From positions 1-33,879 of the forward strand of contig JAEUSI010000021.1 in the NCBI GenBank assembly GCA_016788375.1: a DNA stretch of 33,879 bases, in the 5' to 3' direction. The notes under the pieces are model-generated. The model did not search any database. It worked only from the letters and a program-made list of their open reading frames with translations, and was not told the DNA's origin. The position numbers were made by a program, and so were the translations under genes. Below, piece after piece: positions 7,791 to 16,800 of this stretch; the stretch's first letter is position 1; every line of letters starts with the position of its first letter. The stretch comes from Ignavibacteria bacterium. GTDB taxonomy: Bacteria; Bacteroidota; Ignavibacteria; Tepidaquicellales; Tepidaquicellaceae.

Positions 7791-8888
7791 ATGGCAGCAA
7801 AAGTAAAAATAAAAGAACAGACAGAATATCAGGAATCTGACGGACTCACTAAAGCACAGTTAGAATCTCAGAAGCAGGTCGGGGTTTCATACTGGTCGCT
7901 TGTCAAACATCAGTTCAGGAAAAACAAGCTTGCAATGATTTCAATGTATATAGTTGTTTTTCTTGTTTTTCTTGCTCTCACGGCGGATTTTCTTGCAAGC
8001 AGCAAGCCTCTGTATGCAGTTTACAACGGTGAAACATACTTCCCTGTAGTTAAAGACTATCTTAATTCTATGGGAGTCAGCAAATGGAGTCCGGATATGA
8101 TTAATATAAACTGGAAAGAACTCGAAGACAATAACAAGCTGGAAAGCGTTGTCTGGACGCCGGTACCTTACGGCTCAAGGGAAATCGATCTTTCCAACAG
8201 TCTCAGCCCTCCGGAAGGAGATCATTATCTGGGTACGGACGGAATAGGCAGAGATCTTCTTGCAGGACTTATTCACGGATCAAGAGTTTCGCTTTCTGTC
8301 GGATTTATTGCCGCGGGTATTGCACTTTTGATAGGAATATGCCTCGGCTCAATTGCTGGTTTTTACGGAGGGAAAGTAGATCTGCTGATTATGAGATTTG
8401 TCGAAATCATGGTTACACTTCCGACTTTTTTTCTTATTATTACCATTGTTGCTATTTACGGTTCAAGTATATGGTATATAATGATGGCTATCGGTCTTAC
8501 ATCATGGACAGGTGATGCAAAGCTGATCAGAGGTGAAGTTCTTAAAGTCAGAAATATGGAATATATTACAGCCGCAAATTCAATCGGTCTTCCGAACAGA
8601 CAGATTATTTTCAGGCATGTTATTCCGAATGCAATTGCTCCTGTGCTTGTATCCGGCGCTTTTGCAATTGCCGGTGCTATATTAACTGAGGCTGCATTGA
8701 GTTTTCTTGGATTCGGGGTAAGCGCAACGACTGTCACATGGGGTTCTTTGCTGAATGAAGCCAGAGGAGCTTCAAATGCATGGTGGCTTGCAATTTTTCC
8801 GGGATTTATGATTTTTATTGCCGTTGTCACTTACAATCTTATCGGCGAGGGTTTGCGGGATGCATTAGACCCCCGATTAAGAGATTGA
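7791..8888 (+). CDS. peptide ABC transporter permease, DppC/OppC type
   Basis: A 365-residue membrane protein. An N-terminal cytoplasmic tail and one membrane segment (OppC_N, about residues 45-67) precede a periplasmic stretch of about 80 residues, then the HYLGTDGIGRDL motif and five further segments. The EAA loop reads EYITAANSIGLPNRQIIF around 262-279. The ATG at 7791 is preceded by AAAGGAG, which overlaps the end of the DppB gene and is one of few clear Shine-Dalgarno sites in the window. It pairs with the DppB-type protein. The end of the gene overlaps a promoter-like TTGATT for the DUF2795 gene. Confidence 0.93.
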   Translation: MAAKVKIKEQTEYQESDGLTKAQLESQKQVGVSYWSLVKHQFRKNKLAMISMYIVVFLVFLALTADFLASSKPLYAVYNGETYFPVVKDYLNSMGVSKWSPDMININWKELEDNNKLESVVWTPVPYGSREIDLSNSLSPPEGDHYLGTDGIGRDLLAGLIHGSRVSLSVGFIAAGIALLIGICLGSIAGFYGGKVDLLIMRFVEIMVTLPTFFLIITIVAIYGSSIWYIMMAIGLTSWTGDAKLIRGEVLKVRNMEYITAANSIGLPNRQIIFRHVIPNAIAPVLVSGAFAIAGAILTEAALSFLGFGVSATTVTWGSLLNEARGASNAWWLAIFPGFMIFIAVVTYNLIGEGLRDALDPRLRD

Positions 8889-8912
8889 TTTTGGTTTTAC
8901 CTATTTTTAATA
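8884..8912 (+). promoter_or_regulatory. putative promoter of the DUF2795 gene
   Basis: TTGATT at 8884-8889 (overlapping the dppC-type stop) and TAATAT at 8907-8912 are separated by 17 bases. A start near 8919 gives a leader of about 50 bases ending in a strong AGGAGG (8955-8960) nine bases before ATG 8970. Confidence 0.5.
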
Positions 8913-8969
8913 TTGCAGAAAAATAAAAAACGATTTTAATAAAATAATAAATTCAGGAGGCAATTTAAT

Positions 8970-9197
8970 ATGGTTTGGACACTAGAACTGGCATCTTATT
9001 TAGATGATGCACCCTGGCCGGCCAATAAGTCAGAACTAATAGACTATGCTACAAGAACAGGTGCTCCAAAAGAAGTCATAAACAATTTAAATGATCTTGA
9101 AGATTCAGATGAACCGTTTGAAAGCATAGAGGAAATCTGGCTTGACTATCCAACGGATGAGGATTTCTTCTATGATGAAGAAAGTAAGGATTTTTAA
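8970..9197 (+). CDS. DUF2795 domain small acidic protein
   Basis: A 75-residue protein matching the DUF2795 pattern: a hydrophobic N-terminal strand, then PxxKSELIDYA, GAPxEVIxxL and a C-terminal segment with acidic residues. Nothing is established about its role; the fold is predicted helical and small. The last 20 residues are rich in Asp and Glu. The gene has its own promoter-like sequence, a strong Shine-Dalgarno (AGGAGG) that is unusual in this window, and a strong terminator right behind it. These signs point to a short, well-translated, single-gene transcript. Confidence 0.85.
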   Translation: MVWTLELASYLDDAPWPANKSELIDYATRTGAPKEVINNLNDLEDSDEPFESIEEIWLDYPTDEDFFYDEESKDF

Positions 9198-9217
9198 ATT
9201 CAGCTGTCACTTTTCTG

Positions 9218-9249
9218 AACCCAATAATTATCCGTTATTGGGTTTTTTT
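9218..9249 (+). terminator. intrinsic terminator after the DUF2795 gene
   Basis: AACCCAATAA (9218-9227) pairs perfectly with TTATTGGGTT (9235-9244) around a 7-base loop, followed by a run of seven T (9243-9249). Confidence 0.9.
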
Positions 9250-9263
9250 ATTTATAATAAGAA

Positions 9264-11270
9264 TTGATAAAAGATTTTTACAAATATTTTCTTGCATATA
9301 TATTCATTTTGTTTACGGCATGTTATTCCTTTTCTGACGATAAAAACGGAAACGGAGTTTATGAAATCGATGAAATAAAAATTGTATTCAAACAGATTAG
9401 TTTCTTTGATGAAGAACAGATTAAACAAATTCTTGCATCGATAGATGGCCATGATTTTGATTACGGAGTATTTTTGCAGGATATCGAAAGAATCAAAAAA
9501 TATTATTTCGATAACGGCTTTTTTGATACTGTTGTAGATACGAGTCTTTATTTTGAACACAGTGACAAGGAAGTTATTGTAAAGTTTATTATTTCCGAAA
9601 ACACAAGGTATCAGTATAATATTATAGATTATGAAGGACTTGACGATCTTGATGAAAACGTAAAAGACAAAATTTTCTCTGCCGGAAACCGGAAACTTCT
9701 TGTTGCAAGATTCTATTCCAAAGATACGATAAAACTTGAAGTTAACCGTATAATGAATATTCTTTACAATAATGGATATGCAAATGCTTCATCTGACAAT
9801 CCTGTGATCCTGAAGTATGAAACGAATCAGGAAAATTTGCTTGACAAGGTAAAGGTGATTTTGAATTTTCAATCCGGTGATAAATTCATTTTCGGGACTA
9901 CTTCCGTTACCTTCCCTGCAAAAAGATACAATGTAACAAAGGAAGACCTTCTGAGAGAACTGACATATAAAAAAAATCAGATTTACAATAAGGAAGAAGT
10001 TGTTAACAGCGAAATTAATCTTTCCAAAATTTCTTTAATAGAAAACCCGAGAATTAATATTGTAAAAGTAGACAGCGTTGAGAAAAAAATAGATCTCGGA
10101 ATAACTGCGCTGATAAGAAATAAATATGAATTTACTCCTGAAGTTTTCGGATATTATTTCCAGCAGTTATTTTATGTAGGAACAGGTATATCATTTTCAG
10201 ATAACAATTTTTTGGGTGGAGGAAGAGTTCTTACTTCAAGCCTAAGATTCTATTTTCATTCTTTCAATGACAACCGCATAGAGTTTGTAAACACTGTTTT
10301 TCAGCCTTTTCTTTTCGGCAAAAGAAACATTTCCGGTAACTGGAATATCGGCGCAGAATTCAGGTTTTATGATATAGGGAAAATAAATCAGATTAAAAAT
10401 TCATTCGGGGTTTCTTTCGGACTTCCATCATATACATACTTAAACAGGCTGAATCTGAAATGGGAAGTCATTAACTCCAATCTTGTCATAAAAGCAAATA
10501 CACTGCTGCTTGAAGATTTTAAGTATAATTATTTTACTTCTACGCTTAATCTTGACGCTATTCACAATACTGCAAATGACATCAAATTTCCTTTTGAAGG
10601 AAATTATCAGTCATACAGCATCGAAGAGGGTGGTCTTTTAAGCGGGATTGTAAGAAAAATATTTAATACCAATACCCTGAGTTATGTAAAGCTTTCCAAT
10701 TTTAATTCAGTTTATTATAACCTGACGAATCAGAAGACAAATGTCGGTTCCGTGCTTGCTGCAAAATTTTCTACAGGCGTGATTATAGAATACGGTGATA
10801 ATTCTTTTCTGATTAACGGCATAAAAGTTAATACGGACAGAGTTCCCAATGATAAAAAATTTGTATGCGGAGGAAGTTCCAGTATCAGAGGCTGGGGAGC
10901 AAATCAGCTCGGTATAGTTCTGAATAAAACAATAGGCGGGAATTTTATCATTGAGACTTCTGTCGAACAGCGGTTGAGACCTTTTCTTAGTGCAGAGAAT
11001 GCTTATTTCAGGGATCTCGGATTTGCCGCTTTTATTGACGCAGGAAATGCATGGTCTGAAATCGGAAAATTCAAATTCAATGAGATAGCGCTTGCAACCG
11101 GCGCAGGGCTCAGATATTACACGATTATTGGGGCAATAAGATTTGATATTGGTTTTAAAGTCTACGATCCTCAGCCGGGACCTGTAGGAGGTTCTAACTG
11201 GATTTTCGCACCCGGTTGTAATTTTAACGATAAGTATAATTTTCAGTTCGGAATAGGAAATACTTTTTAA
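9264..11270 (+). CDS. Omp85 family outer-membrane protein (BamA/TamA-like)
   Basis: A 668-residue protein with a signal-like hydrophobic N-terminus (about residues 5-22), POTRA-like alpha/beta repeats to about residue 280, and a C-terminal beta-barrel ending in aromatic Phe. The barrel has GGSSSIRGW near 535-543, the loop-6 RG motif that marks Omp85 proteins (usually VRGY/F). It should insert or export proteins or lipids across the outer membrane; the exact branch (BamA, TamA or another) is not certain. The start is TTG at 9264: a stop at 9258 excludes upstream starts and no ATG or GTG lies before the signal. A TATAAT at 9253-9258 sits only five bases before it. holB follows after nine bases. 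Confidence 0.85.
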   Translation: MIKDFYKYFLAYIFILFTACYSFSDDKNGNGVYEIDEIKIVFKQISFFDEEQIKQILASIDGHDFDYGVFLQDIERIKKYYFDNGFFDTVVDTSLYFEHSDKEVIVKFIISENTRYQYNIIDYEGLDDLDENVKDKIFSAGNRKLLVARFYSKDTIKLEVNRIMNILYNNGYANASSDNPVILKYETNQENLLDKVKVILNFQSGDKFIFGTTSVTFPAKRYNVTKEDLLRELTYKKNQIYNKEEVVNSEINLSKISLIENPRINIVKVDSVEKKIDLGITALIRNKYEFTPEVFGYYFQQLFYVGTGISFSDNNFLGGGRVLTSSLRFYFHSFNDNRIEFVNTVFQPFLFGKRNISGNWNIGAEFRFYDIGKINQIKNSFGVSFGLPSYTYLNRLNLKWEVINSNLVIKANTLLLEDFKYNYFTSTLNLDAIHNTANDIKFPFEGNYQSYSIEEGGLLSGIVRKIFNTNTLSYVKLSNFNSVYYNLTNQKTNVGSVLAAKFSTGVIIEYGDNSFLINGIKVNTDRVPNDKKFVCGGSSSIRGWGANQLGIVLNKTIGGNFIIETSVEQRLRPFLSAENAYFRDLGFAAFIDAGNAWSEIGKFKFNEIALATGAGLRYYTIIGAIRFDIGFKVYDPQPGPVGGSNWIFAPGCNFNDKYNFQFGIGNTF

Positions 11271-11279
11271 TTATTATCT

Positions 11280-12419
11280 ATGTGGTCAAATATTATCGGT
11301 CAGCAAAGAGTTAAGGAAATTCTCGGAAATATTTTCAGCAGCGGAAAAATCTCCCATGCTTATTTGTTCTACGGAAATGAAGGCACGGGTAAAGATGCTG
11401 CAGCGATTGAATTTTCCAAACTCCTTAACTGCGATAATCCGGACATGCTAACCGGCGCATGCGATAACTGTAAAAACTGCAAAGAAACGGATTCCTTCAG
11501 ATCTCCTCTTTTCAGATATATAATTGCGCTTCCATCCGGGAAGAATGAATCAGAAGAGGATTTTAATCCCATTGAGAAACTGGACAGGGAGGATTTTAAC
11601 AATTACCTGAATGAAATTGAATTTAAAACTTATGACAAATATCATAAGATAAATCTTCCGGGTGCCAATGACATCAGAATTTCAAGCATTAGACAGATTA
11701 AAAAGGATATATACCTGACCGGGAAAACAGGCAAGAAAAAAATATTTCTTATCTCGAATTGTGAAAAAATGAATCAGAACAGTTCGAACGCTCTTCTGAA
11801 AATACTCGAAGAACCGCCGAAAGATTCCTTGCTTATTCTTACAACTTCAAAGCTTAGCTCTCTGCTGCCTACCATAATAGGAAGATGTCAGAAAATAAAA
11901 TTTGCCGGTATTGAAAAAAATCTGATTAAGGAGTTCATTAATAGCGGTAATGAAAATATCTCCGAAGCTGAAGCGGAATTTTATGCGGATTTATCGGAAG
12001 GCAGCATTACTAAATGCAATGAAATTCTGGGCAAGAATTTTCTCGGGTTAAGAGAAAAAGTCATAGACCTTCTCGCTTATCTCATAACAAATCAGTATTT
12101 GAAACTCGGCAATGAAATTGATTTTATTACCGGAAAAAAAGACAAGGACAGAATCAGACAGTTCCTTATTCTGCTGAATGTCTGGTTCAGGGATATAATA
12201 TGCATGAAAAGCGGCAACGAATCGGATATTATTAACAAGGATAAAGCCGACAGGATCAGGAAATTTGCTGAAAACTTTGAGTCAGATGATTATGACATTA
12301 TCAGTATCACCGAAGAAGCTGTCAGGGATCTGGATAATAATATTTTCCCGGATCTGATTTTCTATAATCTTGTATTTAACATAAAATCCAAATTAAGAAA
12401 AAAAGCTAATATTCAATGA
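11280..12419 (+). CDS. holB: DNA polymerase III subunit delta'
   Basis: A 379-residue clamp-loader AAA+ protein. Residues 1-40 give WSNIIGQQRVKEIL and SHAYLFYGNEGTGK (P-loop ending Lys38). A four-Cys zinc module lies at Cys51, Cys61, Cys64 and Cys67. LEEPPKDSLLILTTS near residue 173 and LLPTIIGRCQ near 199-208 carry the sensor region of DnaX/HolB proteins. The C-terminal helical collar domain is divergent. I choose delta' over tau/gamma because it lacks the long C-terminal tau extension and starts without the DnaX N-terminal YRPxxFxD segment. It ends overlapping the convergent lipoprotein gene by 14 bases. It is nine bases downstream of the Omp85 gene and may be cotranscribed. Confidence 0.88.
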   Translation: MWSNIIGQQRVKEILGNIFSSGKISHAYLFYGNEGTGKDAAAIEFSKLLNCDNPDMLTGACDNCKNCKETDSFRSPLFRYIIALPSGKNESEEDFNPIEKLDREDFNNYLNEIEFKTYDKYHKINLPGANDIRISSIRQIKKDIYLTGKTGKKKIFLISNCEKMNQNSSNALLKILEEPPKDSLLILTTSKLSSLLPTIIGRCQKIKFAGIEKNLIKEFINSGNENISEAEAEFYADLSEGSITKCNEILGKNFLGLREKVIDLLAYLITNQYLKLGNEIDFITGKKDKDRIRQFLILLNVWFRDIICMKSGNESDIINKDKADRIRKFAENFESDDYDIISITEEAVRDLDNNIFPDLIFYNLVFNIKSKLRKKANIQ

Positions 12420-13809
12420 AGATGTTATCTGTTTTCCACTTGCCCTTAACCTCAATCGGTTTACCGTACAAATAAAATTCTTCCGAAAATGAAAACGGAA
12501 AGTAATTTCCCCTGTCAAATTTTCCGTTGACATTCTTATCAATAAATGAAAACATTAAATAGCTGCCTTCCGGAACATCTTCAAAAGTGAATTCAGCAGT
12601 GTCTGCAATTTCTTTTTTGAAACTGACGAAATTATTTTTCCTGTTAATCAGATATACATAAACCGGCAATTCAGGAGATTTAACGGATATCAGTTTGCCG
12701 GAAACTGTTCCCGAATTTTCTTTGCCTGCTGTTTTAACGAAAGAATCAAAAACTATATTCTCTTCCTTTCCTTTGATATCAAGACTGATTTTTAACACGG
12801 AAGATTTATGAAATTCCGGAGAAGAAAAAACTTCAAGAAGAGAATCGCTCATCCAGTTGTATATCATATTGTACGGAGTTCCGGAAGCAGAATCTTCAAC
12901 AGTAAGATTATTTACAATTTCGGATTTAGTGAATTTATTGTCTTTGAAATAAAAGTAAATTTTGTAATCCGGAGGGATGATAAGTTCCTTTGCGGGAATG
13001 TTTGTAAATAATTTATCCGGAATTCCGGGTTTAAGAAATTTCAGCGGAATGTTTTCAGAAACAGATAATCCGGGATCAGTTAAAATTAAATTTACATTGT
13101 CAGAAGAAGTGTTACTTTTACCCGGCTTTATGTCTGATGAATACACTGCAATGTTATCATACAGTTTACTGTACAGATTGTTTCTGTCATCGTCGTTAAG
13201 GGCAAAAATTCTGAAAACTCCTTCGGGTAGATTTGTGAAGTAATAATTTCCGGATTCATCAGGCTGAGTAATATAATCAGCCCTTTTAATTTCAGGATTA
13301 ATATCTTCCGGTTTGTTTGTCAGCAGATACAACAGAATTTTTACTTTGTCATATTTATCGGAAAACACTTTCCCGGAAATCCTGCCGCTGTCGAGACTGC
13401 TTCCCGTGGAAAACGCAAATGTAAACGGGGAAGAGGTTGCATTTCCTCCTCTTGAATCCTTCAGATTCCTTCCGACAGTCACAACATAAGTCCTGTTTTT
13501 TTCAAGATTTTCCGGGAAATCAATTTCAACTTCCTTTCCGCTCCAGTCAAATTTATAATTTCCGGCAGTCAAAGGATAAATGTAAAACGACTCCTCAAAG
13601 CTTCTCCTGTCAACATATTCGTCAAAAACCAGTCTTATGTAATTCTTAGTGTAATTAAGTTTTCCCGGTTTGGGAAATACTGAAATTATTTTCGGCGGAA
13701 TTTTATCGTCTTCCCCTCCTGAAGGCGGGATCTGATTTGCGCAGGAACAAAATGACACAGATAATAAAACAGCCGTAAAGAATTTATTTATATACACTTT
13801 TTTATTCAA
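12406..13809 (-). CDS. Ig-like (Big_5) domain lipoprotein
   Basis: A 467-residue secreted protein with a lipobox (SFCSC, Cys24) followed by a Pro/Gly-rich segment, SGGEDDKIPPKI, typical of Bacteroidota-type surface lipoproteins that carry a Big_5 domain. That domain spans about residues 38-135 and includes VFDEYVDRRSF and the FAFSTG end motif. The rest is beta-rich with carboxypeptidase-regulatory-like segments (for example TQPDESGNYYFTNLPEGVFRIF cut into short strands). Function is unknown; attachment to the cell surface or periplasm is likely. The start is TTG at 13809, which overlaps the TGA of the kinase gene as TTGA, suggesting coupled translation with that sensor. Confidence 0.85.
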   Translation of the reverse strand: MNKKVYINKFFTAVLLSVSFCSCANQIPPSGGEDDKIPPKIISVFPKPGKLNYTKNYIRLVFDEYVDRRSFEESFYIYPLTAGNYKFDWSGKEVEIDFPENLEKNRTYVVTVGRNLKDSRGGNATSSPFTFAFSTGSSLDSGRISGKVFSDKYDKVKILLYLLTNKPEDINPEIKRADYITQPDESGNYYFTNLPEGVFRIFALNDDDRNNLYSKLYDNIAVYSSDIKPGKSNTSSDNVNLILTDPGLSVSENIPLKFLKPGIPDKLFTNIPAKELIIPPDYKIYFYFKDNKFTKSEIVNNLTVEDSASGTPYNMIYNWMSDSLLEVFSSPEFHKSSVLKISLDIKGKEENIVFDSFVKTAGKENSGTVSGKLISVKSPELPVYVYLINRKNNFVSFKKEIADTAEFTFEDVPEGSYLMFSFIDKNVNGKFDRGNYFPFSFSEEFYLYGKPIEVKGKWKTDNIFIEY

Positions 13810-16800
13810 TTAATTTCCTTTCCGGCTGAAGGATTATAAGGAATAAAAGTCAAAGTAACTTTTGTGCCTTCGCTGATTTTGCTTTCGAAACGGATTCCGG
13901 CTTTCATATCATCGAGAGATTTCTTTGCGATAGCAAGACCGAGTCCCATGCCTGTTGATTTTGTTGAAAAATTCGGTTCAAAAAGATTATTCAGCATTGT
14001 TCCGTCTATTCCGCAACCGCTGTCCGTTACTTCTGCACAGACATATTCTTTATTCATGTATGTATTTATTACAATTTTTCCTTTTCCGCTGATTGACTGA
14101 ATCGAGTTTTTAATCAGATTCTGAAATACTCTGTTAAGCTCCTGCTTATCGGCATAGATAGGTGAAATTTTCCTGTCAAGATTTTCTTTAAATTCTATTT
14201 CAGGAGCAAGCTTGTAAAGAGAGACCACTTCTTCTATTACTTCATTCAGATTTGTTTCCATATAATTTCTTCCGGACAATTTTGCAAAATCAGAAAACTC
14301 GGTGGCAATTCTGTTGAGTTTGTCGATTTCCATTATGATAATATTTCTGGTCTTTTTCAGAATTTCGGCAAAATTAATTTTATTGCTTCCGTAAACATCA
14401 TAAAGATGCTCGATAGAAAGCTTCATCGGGGTCAGAGGGTTTTTTATTTCATGCGCAACTCTACGGGCAATGTCTCTCCATGCAGCTTCACGTTCGGCTT
14501 TTTTAAGTTTCTCTTTCGAGCTTTCGAGTTCACGCGTCATCTTATTGAATGAATTTATAAGATTCCCTATTTCATCCTTTCTGTCAACTTTCAGATCCGC
14601 ATAGCTTTCTCCCTTTGCAATTTTTTCTGTTGCATACTGAAGCCGCAGTATCGGTTTGGATATTCTGTCAGTGAGATAAATTACAAGAATCAGCAGCACT
14701 ATAATTACAATTAAATAAATTCCGAATATAAATGTCAGAATTTCGGTGAGCTCCTCCTTGATTTCATTCTGTTTATAAACTGTCTGTGATGACATCAGAC
14801 CGACAATATTATTCCTTGAATCAAAAAAAGGCTTGTATCCGACAATAAACGAATAAACCCCGATCTCTTCCGTTTTGGAATAAAAATCTTTTCTCAGAAA
14901 AACGATATTGTAATATGCATCGGCATCAACTCTTGTGTCAAGAAGATCCGATTTATACAATTCCTCGTTTGTAGTCGAAACAAGCCTGGTCTTTACAAAC
15001 AGGTTGAAATTTTTGTCAGTATTTGACAATGCTTTTGTAAGATTCTTGTTTCTTTCCTTGCTGAGTGTGTCTATTGAATTCAAATCAACCTGAATTCCTT
15101 TGAATCCCTGTGAAACAAGATTCAGGTCGGAAATTATCTGATTCTGAAAATTACTGTCGTATTTGTTTTTTATAAAACTCCGTGTATAAAATGCCAGGAG
15201 TATGATTGGAATAATTGAAACAATGAAGAAAGATGCAAACAGCTTCTCCCTGAAATTCAGCCTGAACTTTCTGATTTTGAATATCATAAAAGCAGAATAA
15301 AAAAACATAATTATCAGGTAAATAAAAACCGAAAAAAGTATAAATTTCAGATAGAAAAATGTAATCAGCTTGAAATCGCTTCTTTTAAGACTGATTGAGT
15401 AAATTCTTTCGTTTCCCGATTCCTCTTCAGGATCTGCAAGTATGTAAAAAGTCCTGTATTTCTCGTTGTTGATAACTTCATACCGCCAGATGTTTTTCTC
15501 GTTCCTGTCTTTTACCGATTCCCTAAAGGCATCAAGCGACAGAGTATTTGTTTTGGATAAATCCTGATTAGTCGAACTTACAATCTCACCGTTTACATAT
15601 TCTGTTATAATAGGATCCGATATAAGCTTTTCAAAGAAATTGTCTTTTGAATAATTTTTAAACAATTGAACGGAAGACTGTACCTGAAGATTTTTTGATT
15701 CATACTGAACAGCTACCATCAGATAACCCATAATTGTAGCGAATGCAGTATTTTTCAGACCGACTTTTTCAATCGGAACAACTCCCAGATAATACTTGTC
15801 TTCGTTGTTTTCAAGAATAAGAATTTTATCGGAAATAAATAAGTTCTCTTCTTCGGTAATATCTTTCTCCTCATAATATTCCTCGTCTTCCTCAAGAATA
15901 TCTTCATTGAAGAGAGAATCGATTGTTAAAAGTGTATCCGGCTTTGTTTCCGATTTTATCTTTATCTTTGCCAGCTTATTGCCGGCAAAATTCACAATAG
16001 AATCCGAATACATTAACTGCGAATTGAATATAAAATCACTCAGTATTTTCCTGTTGGTATCTAGAATTATGACTGCCGTATTAAAATTTTCTTCGCTGAA
16101 TTTGCTTTCTGCCCAGACAGAAAAAGCAAGTTCGGTGATTTTGCTTTTATTAATTATATCATTTTCAAATCTTACGTCATCGGATAATGCCGAAAGCTCC
16201 GTCATCAGCATAAATTTTATCTTGTCTCTGCTTCTTTCGGAAGTTTTCTTGCCGATAATTTCGACGAATTCGGTCTCCTGAGAGGAAATCTTGTCAAGAA
16301 GAATTCCGGGAACGGTAATCGTGCAGAAAAGGATCAGAACCGAAATGTTTTTCGCTGAAAGAATAACATAGTCCTTTTTTAGGTATAAGCGGATCCCGGC
16401 AAAAAAACCAAACCCGAAGCTGAAAATTATAATGAGAATTCTGTCCGTAAAATCTATTCTGAAATTATCAAAATACGGGGATGCAAGTTCGCTTATAATT
16501 ATGAAAGAAAGCAGATAAAGAATAAATGAATATTTTCTGTAAAAATTCTTGCTGAAATATCTGATAATTGAGTTATTGAGAATCAGAATTACTATCGAAG
16601 AAAGAAAGAGAAACAGCGAGAAAGCAAGAATCAGTATTATCAGCTGAATACTGAAAAGCTCAAAATTCGGGATTATGCTCGCTTTATCAAAAAACTTAAG
16701 ATTGGAATCAAATATTATGCTCTGTATTGAGGTGCCGAAAAGATAAACAAGAGCAAAAAATATAACGGCAAGAGAAAAATTCAGCGAAAATAAAATCAGC

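Noticed and set aside
8456-8830. 124-codon minus-strand open frame within the DppC-type permease
   Set aside because: Antisense to conserved membrane segments and the EAA loop; no independent signals.
15907-16281. 124-codon plus-strand open frame within the kinase gene
   Set aside because: Opposite strand of the kinase coding frame, Ser/Leu/Ile-rich as expected for such shadows.
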